From positions 1 to 64,000 of the forward strand of contig CAZHQG010000006.1 of NCBI GenBank assembly GCA_964534275.1: DNA of 64,000 nucleotides, in the 5' to 3' direction. Every line of letters begins with the position of its first letter. Position 1 is the stretch's first letter. The stretch comes from HRBIN30 sp964534275 (GTDB lineage Bacteria > Desulfobacterota > Binatia > HRBIN30). Positions 18,237 to 26,474 of the stretch are shown here, piece by piece. The notes beneath the pieces are model-generated. The model did not search any database and had not been told where the DNA came from. It saw only the letters and a program-made list of their open reading frames with translations. The position numbers and the translations under genes are program-made.

Positions 18237-20036
18237 TCATCGCTCCGCGATTGGGAAGCGGGGACGCAACCGCTTCATGGATTCGGCGTCGTTGACACCC
18301 AAGAGCAATCCTAAGTTGCGCAGCCGTGCCTCCAGAATTGCTTGGTTCCGTTGCAGCAGTGCGTGCGAGACCGGCAGGCCTGCTGGCGCCGCGTGTACGC
18401 AGAGACCGTAGCGGTCGCGCAAAATATCCAAAAACTCCTTGAACGAAAGCGGGCGATGCACGCTTGCCTGGCGAGCCGGCAGAGCATGAAGATGCACTAG
18501 GTAGTCGAGCACTGCATCGCTGAAAACGATCGAGCGCGCAATTTCCCGAACTGCTTTGCCCATCGTGGCTTCTTTTCGGTACACGTCACGTTTTGCGCCA
18601 AGTCGGTTGACCCGGTTGGTAAGCAAAATTGCATCTGCAAGTTTGGTAAGTTTGCTCCGCGTATTGCTCGGGCCGAGCAATAGAGTGAGACTCTTTGCCA
18701 GGCGCAGGACCACGTTGGGTTCGTTACGCTCATCCTCGACCATCATTGCTGCCTCTGGGTGCTCTGTTTCGAGCCGCTCGCGCAGCTCGATCGCCTTCCG
18801 TTCGAGATCCCGGTGCAAAGGTTCTGCCTCAGGCAACCGGAGATGCAATACAGCTCCCAGGCGATCGAGCCAGGGGCGAGCCGAGGGACGAGAGTTTGGC
18901 GACACCCGACGAAGCTCACGATCGTACCGCACCAGATAGTCGAGCAGCCGCGCCGCCATGAGTGCGGTATGAAAGCGTTCCGTGCGGCGCATCCAATCAG
19001 CAAACGAAGCCTCCGCGACAGAGCGTAAGTCTGCATCGAGACCGCCGGACGCGTCGACGAATAGCTCCGCCGGAAGCTGCTGGTCTTTCTCCGGCACGGT
19101 CCCCGTTTCGACCCAAGCAAACATCACTTCCATGACCGCGCGGAGGACCGTGAAGAGACCCACAGCCATGCATGCTTCGAGCATCTCCACAAAGGCGTGC
19201 CGCGGAATTTCGCCGGCATATGCCCGCACGAACCGGCGAATGTCTTCCGAGAAGTGATGCGCGCTACGCTCCGCAATTGGCAACTGGTTCGGGATCCCCG
19301 GGCCGCCTTCTGAACGGTTGTGGTCTGGAGCTTGCCCCAGAGCTTGGGCGAGCCGGATCGTGAGCAATTGGTCGACGCTCACCTTGGCTTGTTCGTCGAA
19401 CTTGTCGGAACCACGATCAGCAAGATTGCCTTGGATGCGGACTCCCGTAGCGAATGGTTCTAAAAGGATGTTGCCTTCGATGCCCCTTCCCAGAGGAAAC
19501 CAGGTGCGCGCTTCCTTGGGCGTTGGTAGCAAAAAGTCTCCTTCCTCCTGCTTCACCAACATCGCGACGATCGTTTCCGGTACACCCCGCAAGTGCGCCG
19601 CCCAATCGGGTAAATCGATCCAGTTGGAGAGATAGTGGGTCGGGAAGACACGTTGGATGGGCTCATCGCGCCCGAGCGCCCGGTTCTTGTTTTCCACGCA
19701 AAAGGCCAGGAGCAAGTCTGCGAGAATGGCACGTTCCGTTTCGCCTTCGAAGCCGGCAAACCACTCTTCTTTTTGGGCCAGCACACCAGCGATGTGGGAT
19801 GCTGTTGCTTGACGGCGCCGCTGCGCCGGGGAGCCGTGCGGACCTCCGAACGCATCGAGGAATTTGCCACGCCCGCGCCGCTGGCCGTAGCGGAACATGT
19901 AAAACACCGCGGGCAAAACGGCGGATAGTTCGACCTCGAGCATGACAAACGGCAGTGCCTTGTCGTAATTGGCCGACCAGATTTCCCGAGTCATGGGCCG
20001 GCCGAACACTTCCTCCACGATTCCCCGGGCGCTCAT
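18237..20036 (-). CDS. Uncharacterised helical protein, middle gene of the NERD-kinase operon
   Basis: 599 residues. The start ATG overlaps the stop of the NERD-kinase gene (ATGA) and the stop is one base from the next start, so the three genes are one translational unit. The sequence is rich in Leu, Arg and Glu and is probably mostly helical. It has no signal peptide, no convincing membrane segment and no P-loop. A basic patch GQRRGRGKF lies near residue 50, followed by an Arg/Gln-rich stretch (AQRRRQATASH). No enzymatic motif is evident. By position it would parallel DptG if the operon is Dpt-like, but I cannot confirm this. Confidence 0.8.
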   Translation of the reverse strand: MSARGIVEEVFGRPMTREIWSANYDKALPFVMLEVELSAVLPAVFYMFRYGQRRGRGKFLDAFGGPHGSPAQRRRQATASHIAGVLAQKEEWFAGFEGETERAILADLLLAFCVENKNRALGRDEPIQRVFPTHYLSNWIDLPDWAAHLRGVPETIVAMLVKQEEGDFLLPTPKEARTWFPLGRGIEGNILLEPFATGVRIQGNLADRGSDKFDEQAKVSVDQLLTIRLAQALGQAPDHNRSEGGPGIPNQLPIAERSAHHFSEDIRRFVRAYAGEIPRHAFVEMLEACMAVGLFTVLRAVMEVMFAWVETGTVPEKDQQLPAELFVDASGGLDADLRSVAEASFADWMRRTERFHTALMAARLLDYLVRYDRELRRVSPNSRPSARPWLDRLGAVLHLRLPEAEPLHRDLERKAIELRERLETEHPEAAMMVEDERNEPNVVLRLAKSLTLLLGPSNTRSKLTKLADAILLTNRVNRLGAKRDVYRKEATMGKAVREIARSIVFSDAVLDYLVHLHALPARQASVHRPLSFKEFLDILRDRYGLCVHAAPAGLPVSHALLQRNQAILEARLRNLGLLLGVNDAESMKRLRPRFPIAER

Positions 20037-23000
20037 GGCAACTCCTCCGCCCCCACCGGTTCGATCACGATCCGTTGGGCTGGTGCCTTAGCAGGGTCGG
20101 GCATCACCGCGTGGACACGAAACACGACTTCCTCAGCCGCCGGGTTCCACGCAAGCATCTCTCGCTCTTCCTCGCGTACAAGCCGCTGCACGAAAATGGA
20201 GAGGTGGGCGAAGGTGTCGTCGCTGGATGTGTCGCCAAGCTGATATCCTTCTGCGAGTTCGAGCAACACGTGAAAAAGGTCGGCCCCGATCGGCAGAATT
20301 TCTTCCTCTCCGTTCCGGTACCGGTACACGAGATGAATTTGGCGGTGTAAACGGTCGATTCCGTCCTGAGGCGGAGGCAGATCGGGCTCTAGGCGGAAGG
20401 CCGCTAGAGGCTTTTCCACCCAGAAGCACGTTTCGGTTGGCGTGCGTGGAGTTACGCGCAAAGGTACGACATCCGGGCGTGCCAACGCTGCGGGCGGGAG
20501 ATCTTCCAAGCGTGCAATTCCGCGACAAAGCTCTGCGCAAAGTTGGGCGCGCTCGGTTTCAGAGGCCAATGGAATTTCGCGAAATCGCCGCAGATGTCTG
20601 GCGCGGGCCAGCTCGAGTGCGTCGGCTTCTCCCGCCACCATCCGAACTTGCTCCTCGGTCCACTCAAAGAACGCTCGGCGCCGTGCGGAGTCTAGGGGCA
20701 GGTCTGGGTAACTCGGAGGCCAATTCCCGCCATCGCTAGGGGCTGTACCCTGCAGGTACCTGTCGATCTTTGGGTGTGCTTCGAGGCCGGGATCGAAACG
20801 TACCAGTTCAGCGAGCACCTCTCCCTGCCTCCCGGGAGCTTTAGGGGAAAAGGCACGGTCCCAGTACGGTAAGCAGTCAAAGGCTCCTTCACCGTGATAG
20901 TCGTCACAGAAATGTACACCGAACAAGATGAACACCAACGCTGCCCGCAATTCTCGGGCAGTGACGTGTACATCACCCCGAAGGTGGACAGCTTGCAAGG
21001 CTTCGAACAGTCGCTCGCGGGCTCGGGAGCGAGTCTCGGGCGTGGCTGAAGTAGGGATCCCATCCGGTCCAAACAGCCGGGCGGCTGCGTACACCGAGCA
21101 ATAGTCATTGGCTGAGCAAGCTCGGCAAGGCTCCCAGATCTCCGCCGCACGCGCTCCGCCGTAAAGGGAGTCGAGTAGCTGGTGCAAAAATGTGGCTTGG
21201 ATCGTGCCGGTAGTTTCTCGGATTTCTCCCACCAACGACCGCTGATTCAAGTCGATGAACCGCAAATACGGCTCCGCGGGTGGGCCGCTTTCTTCGAGCA
21301 GCCCATACAATGTTGCTGTCAACGGGGTATCTCTGCCGTTGTTGCGCTGAACGAAGCCGTCGAGCCATTCAAGCAAGCGACCATCGTTAATCGCTAGGAG
21401 ATGCACCACGTTGTCCGTTGGTGGTCCGTGTTGAAATGGTGCAAAAAACTCGTCCAGGATCTCGTCTGCCGAGCGGCCCTGATGTGAAGCGGAGCCATCA
21501 AGGTTGATCCGCACGCGCGGCCCATTGGGCAGCGCGCCGTCGATGATGCGTTGAGCCGAGAGATGTTCCCCGAGCCCGAGCTCACGAGCGAGATGTTGGA
21601 GGAGCGCGGTTTTGCCGTCGCCGGCGTTCCCACATAAAATCACCAACCGGGCCCGCTGGCGGCGGATGGCTTCCAGGAGCGATTGCTCCAAACGCGTTTG
21701 TACATACGTGCTTGCAGCGAACTCTGTGTCGAGACCACGTGTTTCGCGGTTTCCCCAACGGGATCCGGGATACGATTGGAGCAGCGACCGGAGCCACTCA
21801 ACGCGCTGGGGTTTTCGACCAACGGGCGGGGATGGGAGTGCGGGGGGTAGGCTTTTGTGAGGCTTGGTCGGCTCCAGGTCAGAAAGGGCAGCGAGAGCGT
21901 CGGTCGCAGACAAAAATCGGTTTTTGGGATCGGGGTGCATTGCCGTTTCGATAAACGCGACCAACTGGGGGTAGTGCTGTCGATCCTCGTCGAGCCACTC
22001 GAAGCACGGCGCGCCGACGTTTTGTTCAGCGGGCTTTGGAAGGCGGCTGAAAACAACATGATAGAAGCTTGCCGCGAGAGCGTAAAAATCGTCCGCCGCG
22101 CTTGCAGGTCGATTGTTCCAAAACGACGCCGAGCAATACGGAGGCGTTCCTGGCTGTGGAATTCTTCCCCCGATTGGAGTGGCAAAGTCGTAGTCGATCA
22201 GCACTATGTCGCGTCCCGAGACAATCAGGTTCTTCGGGCTCACGTCACCGTGCACAAACCCAGCTTCATGAAGTACCGCCAAAGCCTGGCAGGCTTGGCG
22301 TAACCAGCGAAGGGCAAGAGCTTGGTCGTTGGGCGATCGCTCGACTTCCTCCCCAAGCAACGGAAAGACGCCGACAAAGTCGCTCAAGGGGCTACCAGAG
22401 ACCCAACTCAACAATGCGAGAAACTCGTTGTCGCCCCACTCCGATGCGACCTCTAGGATGCTCGACAGGCCCTTTTGGCGTTGTACGTGCGGCCGAATGC
22501 GGCGGTACGACTCGAGGACCCGGTTGCCGATCTCAGCCGTGTGGACGACTTTTGCGACGTAGGTACCCAGTTCCGTATTGGTGGTAGAGTCGAGTTCGAC
22601 TACTTTGAACGCGCTTCCCACTCGGCCCGAGCCAATGCGGCTTACAATCCGGAAGTTCCGGTCGCGGAAGCGCACGATCTGGTCCTCGGTCCAGTATCGT
22701 GCCGGCGGAGTTGGGGGAGCTGGAGGCTCTTCCCCAAGGATCGTCCCGAATTCTTGCTCCAGTTTCACGAGGGGGATGCGCTCAGACGGTGTCTCCGCGA
22801 GACCTTGCTTTAAGAAGGTCGCGGCTTGGATGGCCGTGGGGTTCGTGTCACCGTCCAGCAACCCCAAAAGGGAGGCGCAGAGGGCATAGATGTCGGACTG
22901 CGGTGTGGCTGCAGCCAAACCGTGTTCGCGTATCTCGGGCGCGATCGTGGGCCCATGGGACGCGCCCTGAGCAGGAAAGTCTGCAATTGTCTGTTCGCCA

Positions 23001-24028
23001 GGAATGCGGGCCAGATGGAAGCCCGTAAAAATGGGCGAGTGATCGTGCCGAACGAGAATTGTATGGGGCGTAAGGTTGCGGTGCAGAATCCCGTCTGCAC
23101 TGTGGAGTTCGCGCAAGGCCCGGATACAGTTTCTCGCGAACAGGATTCGGTGGATGAGCTGCCACTCTGGATCGGCAGCGCGCTCGGCCAGGCTCGGCGC
23201 GCTTGGGTCAACGATCGTGAAAAAGAACATCTCGCCGGCGTAAGCGGGAACAGGTTGGAAAGAGTCAAGAATGCGCGGTGCCCACGGGTAATGTTGAAAA
23301 CGCCACAGCGCCTCGAATTCGCGCCGCGCACGCACTTCAGCGTCTGTTTCGTCCGTGGCCGACAGATCGAAAAGATACAACAGCACGTGATCGCGTCGCG
23401 TTGCGTGGCTGGCCCGGAAGACTCGCCGAAAGCGCTCTTCCCTAGGGGTTTGCAATTGCAAGTTCACGTAGCGCGCGAGACGGGGGATCACGGTGTCCAA
23501 CCGCGCTGAGGTGTGAGGCGCCAACAGGCGCGCAATGCGGGTGATGTCCGCATCGGAAAGAATTCGAGGTTCTGTCAGACGAGTGAGCTCTTGCCAGTTC
23601 TTGAGTGTGAAGAATCGAACTCCGCGCTCCGTAAGGCCAGCAAGTCTTTGCACCCGGGAAGGCTCCTGGGTGAGCAGAAAAGCAGCATCCACGTACGGCA
23701 GCGAAGACACGTCGCGCCGGAGGGTGTTCGCGAGCTTACGCGCTTTAAAAGTGACTCGGTCTGCCTCCTTTTCCACAAGGGGTTTGTTTTGCTGAACCCA
23801 AGAGGCGGTCCAGTGTTTGATCTCCACCACCCGTACCCCTGGGGGGCCCACGATGACCAAGTCGATCTCATCGGCCTGGACGTGCCGATCGACGGAGAAC
23901 AAAAGATTTCCCAGAAGGAACCAGGGCTCGTTGCCATTTGTTGAGCGCAGGCAATTTCCCAGCACCCGGAAAGCTTTGACCTCGCTTTCGTTGGCCGGTG
24001 GCCCACAGGAAATGAACTCGACTCGCAT
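20033..24028 (-). CDS. NERD nuclease-like / pseudokinase / Ser-Thr kinase / P-loop ATPase fusion
   Basis: 1331 residues. Residues 1-130 form a NERD domain with the restriction-endonuclease-fold signature D56...E69-I-K71 (EIDLVIV, VVEIKHW). Residues 200-430 look like a kinase fold with HRN at 315-317 in place of HRD and TGF in place of DFG, so probably a pseudokinase. Residues 455-715 form a second kinase with GSGRVG, Lys492, HGDVSPKN (Asp594) and DYD at 611-613, which looks active. Residues 770-1060 contain Walker A GNAGDGKT (799-806), a LLAINDGRL strand (876-884) and a C967/C970/C976 cluster, like the DptF ATPase family. The C-terminal 250 residues are unassigned. NERD plus kinase recalls PglW of BREX-2. 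It is first in a three-gene operon and probably acts as sensor and regulator of a defence response. Confidence 0.85.
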   Translation of the reverse strand: MRVEFISCGPPANESEVKAFRVLGNCLRSTNGNEPWFLLGNLLFSVDRHVQADEIDLVIVGPPGVRVVEIKHWTASWVQQNKPLVEKEADRVTFKARKLANTLRRDVSSLPYVDAAFLLTQEPSRVQRLAGLTERGVRFFTLKNWQELTRLTEPRILSDADITRIARLLAPHTSARLDTVIPRLARYVNLQLQTPREERFRRVFRASHATRRDHVLLYLFDLSATDETDAEVRARREFEALWRFQHYPWAPRILDSFQPVPAYAGEMFFFTIVDPSAPSLAERAADPEWQLIHRILFARNCIRALRELHSADGILHRNLTPHTILVRHDHSPIFTGFHLARIPGEQTIADFPAQGASHGPTIAPEIREHGLAAATPQSDIYALCASLLGLLDGDTNPTAIQAATFLKQGLAETPSERIPLVKLEQEFGTILGEEPPAPPTPPARYWTEDQIVRFRDRNFRIVSRIGSGRVGSAFKVVELDSTTNTELGTYVAKVVHTAEIGNRVLESYRRIRPHVQRQKGLSSILEVASEWGDNEFLALLSWVSGSPLSDFVGVFPLLGEEVERSPNDQALALRWLRQACQALAVLHEAGFVHGDVSPKNLIVSGRDIVLIDYDFATPIGGRIPQPGTPPYCSASFWNNRPASAADDFYALAASFYHVVFSRLPKPAEQNVGAPCFEWLDEDRQHYPQLVAFIETAMHPDPKNRFLSATDALAALSDLEPTKPHKSLPPALPSPPVGRKPQRVEWLRSLLQSYPGSRWGNRETRGLDTEFAASTYVQTRLEQSLLEAIRRQRARLVILCGNAGDGKTALLQHLARELGLGEHLSAQRIIDGALPNGPRVRINLDGSASHQGRSADEILDEFFAPFQHGPPTDNVVHLLAINDGRLLEWLDGFVQRNNGRDTPLTATLYGLLEESGPPAEPYLRFIDLNQRSLVGEIRETTGTIQATFLHQLLDSLYGGARAAEIWEPCRACSANDYCSVYAAARLFGPDGIPTSATPETRSRARERLFEALQAVHLRGDVHVTARELRAALVFILFGVHFCDDYHGEGAFDCLPYWDRAFSPKAPGRQGEVLAELVRFDPGLEAHPKIDRYLQGTAPSDGGNWPPSYPDLPLDSARRRAFFEWTEEQVRMVAGEADALELARARHLRRFREIPLASETERAQLCAELCRGIARLEDLPPAALARPDVVPLRVTPRTPTETCFWVEKPLAAFRLEPDLPPPQDGIDRLHRQIHLVYRYRNGEEEILPIGADLFHVLLELAEGYQLGDTSSDDTFAHLSIFVQRLVREEEREMLAWNPAAEEVVFRVHAVMPDPAKAPAQRIVIEPVGAEELP

Positions 24029-24115
24029 CGCTTCCCCTACCCTTTCGCCGACGAAGCTCCCGCCGCCACACTTCCCCGCATGTTCTGTGGTTCCGCTACG
24101 CTGCCCTAGGGCCCC

Positions 24116-24145
24116 CTAATACAACGTAGTTTAAAGTTGGAGCAA
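24116..24145 (-). promoter_or_regulatory. Candidate promoter of the NERD-kinase operon
   Basis: On the minus strand TTGCTC (24140-24145) and TATTAG (24116-24121) are 18 bases apart in a conspicuously AT-rich island. The leader to the ATG at 24028 would be about 80 bases. The boxes match consensus only partly. Confidence 0.3.
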
Positions 24146-24175
24146 CTAGTTTTTGGGTGTCCTTGCAATTCGCAC

Positions 24176-24400
24176 CCTCTCCTCGCCCTCGAAGGGCGGG
24201 GAGAGGGGAATGCTCTGGGTGTAATGGGAACCCCGCTCGTCACCCCGTCACCCACGGAAGCAGAGGCGACCCCTCTCCGCCCCCGGTGCGGGGGCGGAGA
24301 GGGCAGGGTGAGGTGGGGGCTGCAACATCGCAGCGCGACACAACCGCCCCCCTCACCCGGCGCTGCGCGCCGACAATTCGCGCGCTTGGTTGCAATGAAA
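24176..24400. repeat. Cluster of GC-rich palindromic intergenic repeats
   Basis: Two long hairpins sit in the 535-bp gap 24029-24563. The first is a 14-bp stem (24176-24189 with 24193-24206, loop CGA, one G-T pair). The second is a perfect 15-bp stem (24271-24285 with 24289-24303, loop GTG). Both contain the CCCTCTCCGCCC/GGGCGGAGAGGG core, followed by GGGCAGGGTGAGG and, about 40 bases on, CCCCTCACCCGGCGCTGCGCGCC. This style matches dispersed REP-like repeats common between genes in GC-rich proteobacteria. No transposase is nearby. The rest of the gap shows no gene. Confidence 0.75.
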
Positions 24401-24563
24401 GGGTATGCTTTGACCGGACACGCTAGCGGCTCTTGGCGCTGGGGACGTGTTCGCACTGGCGATTTCCTCTGCTCGTAGCCCCAGGAGCCACCAGCAAAAG
24501 GCGAAACGCGTTTCGTCGAGTTCTGCATTGCCACGTGTTGTGCGTGGCTGTAGAAGGCTGACG

Positions 24564-26465
24564 ATGGTGGCCTTGGCTCGGATCGTGCGGCGAATTGGGG
24601 TGTTCGCGTTGCCTGTTTGGCTTTGCGCCGCCTCGGTGTTTGGGGTGTCCCGCACAGTCCCCCTACCGGTGTGCGGCAACGGTGTCGCGGAAGAAGGGGA
24701 GGAATGCGACGACGGGGGCATTTGTGTCGGCGGGCCACGTGCCGGACAGCAGTGTACCGACGAGGCCATGTGCGAAGCCGGGGGTGCCTGCTTGGGTGGG
24801 CCACGTGACGGCACGCAGTGCACGTCGAATCTCGACTGCCCGTTCGGGCAGTGCGTACGCTGTCGGCCGTTTGGCGGAGACGGGTGTGCGGCAAACTGCA
24901 CGAAAGAGATGGACGTTCCGACGAAGTTCGTGCCTGGGGTCGTGAAGGGCAACGAACTCCTTCCCGGCACCAGCGGGATCGTGGTGAACAGCGGCTTCCT
25001 CAACATCGCAATTGCAGTGCGCGGCGCGCAAACTTGGAGCATCGGGAAGGCTCGGGACGGTAAGATCCCTGTGGCCGTACGTGCCAGCACGGTGGACTTT
25101 CCCCGAGTTTCTGTGGCTGGACTGGTCTGTGGGTGTGCCCGCGGCTTGCCGGTGAAGACGTGCGGCGGAACCTTGTTCGAAGCGGACGGCGTGACTCTTT
25201 CGCGCGACTGTACCCCCATTCTCACCGCCGGGGATGCGGAGTGCGAAGGAAGATTTCCGTGTGCGTATGTGAACGGACCAGGTAACGCGGCCGCGGGAGT
25301 GGTGGGTTGCAACGGCACCGAAGCTGCAAACGTGTCTTTGGTGCGCGATTGCGGTGCGCCAGCCGAGGCGCCTGCTGGTCCGGCGCAGCTAGTAATCCAC
25401 GGCAGCGGGCCCCCAGGCTCCGCCCTGGTGACCACGAGCACTCTGATTACGGCCCTCATTGGTTCGTGTTCCGGCACCGATCCGGCCATGGGTCCGGATG
25501 GAGAATTTTGCACGGATGACGACGACTGGCTCGCGTCGCCGAGCTTGCGGTTTACTCTGCCCGCCACGACAGCCACTGCGTCTGGGCTCATTACCAATGC
25601 AAGCAACCAGGCAGGGAGCGACCTCGGGCCAGTATCCGCGGTGGGAAACGTGTTCGATTGCAGCGCCCTCGAGGCCGGGCAGGCGCAAGGAGCTACCTTG
25701 GTGGGTGTACTGGCCACGTGCGATCAAAACCCGCTGGGTGACTTGCTTGCCCGCTCTGTGTTGGCAGTCGGCGATCCGGTTGCCACGCCCACTCCAGAGC
25801 CCACGGGCCCAACTCCCACACCAACCCCGACGCCGCTGCTGATTCGTGGCGACCGGCGCGACCCGAAGCGACCGGGCGGCTGCCAGGTCGCTTGGCGGGC
25901 GCTGGCCGTGGAACCGGTCCTCGATCGTTACGGAGCGGCGGCAAATCGTGTGCGCTGCGTGGATGGGGACCCCACGTGCGACTTTGCCGCGGAGAAGCCC
26001 GGTTTGTGCGAGTTCCTCGCGCAAGTGTGTTTGAACGTCGTAGACCCGATCTTCCCAGCTTGTCGGCCTGAAGGGATTGCGTCGGTCGAGGTTCGGCGGC
26101 CGGATCCTCGCCTTGCTCGATTGCAGCCCGTGCGCGAAGTGCTGTCCGCAAACCGGTTCGCCCTTCAGTCGGCGCTGAGCCACTTGCTCGACCCGGCGCG
26201 TCCCGGAGCCGGCTTCGTTTTCAAGCCACCACTGCAGCCCACGCAACGCAATTTTTGCAGCGCGCCCTTTCCGGTGCAGGTGCTCGTGGGTGGCCGTCGT
26301 GAAGCAAGCGTTACACTGGCGGTGCGCAGTCAAAACCTCGCCTTCCCGCCCGCGACGGAGCTCTCGAGCGTGAAGTTCACGTGCGAGCGCATGCCCCTGC
26401 GTTCCGAGCCGCTACCGGAACCTACGCCAACCCCAATTCTGGAAACGAACAAAACTGAGCTGTAG
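24564..26465 (+). CDS. Secreted Cys-rich (DUF4215-like) protein with Thr-Pro linker
   Basis: 633 residues from the ATG at 24564; the frame is open further upstream but a signal peptide (VFALPVWLCAASVFG) begins here. The first 420 residues parallel the 11465-12742 protein: CGNGVAEEGEECDDGG, FGGDGCAANC, PGTSGIV, IPVAVRAS, CGCARG, KTCGGT, PCAYVNGPGN, GCNG. Differences are an extra short Cys-rich repeat near residues 60-95 and a C-terminal half that replaces the dockerin pair with a Thr-Pro linker and a new Cys-containing domain of about 200 residues. The Thr-Pro linker is like that of the 1-2879 protein. It is probably surface-exposed or secreted, with unknown function. Confidence 0.8.
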   Translation: MVALARIVRRIGVFALPVWLCAASVFGVSRTVPLPVCGNGVAEEGEECDDGGICVGGPRAGQQCTDEAMCEAGGACLGGPRDGTQCTSNLDCPFGQCVRCRPFGGDGCAANCTKEMDVPTKFVPGVVKGNELLPGTSGIVVNSGFLNIAIAVRGAQTWSIGKARDGKIPVAVRASTVDFPRVSVAGLVCGCARGLPVKTCGGTLFEADGVTLSRDCTPILTAGDAECEGRFPCAYVNGPGNAAAGVVGCNGTEAANVSLVRDCGAPAEAPAGPAQLVIHGSGPPGSALVTTSTLITALIGSCSGTDPAMGPDGEFCTDDDDWLASPSLRFTLPATTATASGLITNASNQAGSDLGPVSAVGNVFDCSALEAGQAQGATLVGVLATCDQNPLGDLLARSVLAVGDPVATPTPEPTGPTPTPTPTPLLIRGDRRDPKRPGGCQVAWRALAVEPVLDRYGAAANRVRCVDGDPTCDFAAEKPGLCEFLAQVCLNVVDPIFPACRPEGIASVEVRRPDPRLARLQPVREVLSANRFALQSALSHLLDPARPGAGFVFKPPLQPTQRNFCSAPFPVQVLVGGRREASVTLAVRSQNLAFPPATELSSVKFTCERMPLRSEPLPEPTPTPILETNKTEL

Positions 26466-26474
26466 CACCAGCGC

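Noticed and set aside
14318..24028. Assignment as BREX type 2 / Pgl
   Set aside because: NERD-kinase resembles PglW, but no PglX methylase, PglZ phosphatase or BrxD-type gene is present in the window.
12828..24028. tRNA-Met as the attachment site of a genomic island carrying the kinase operon
   Set aside because: No integrase, no transposase, and I see no direct repeat of the tRNA 3' end; an intervening transporter gene lies between.
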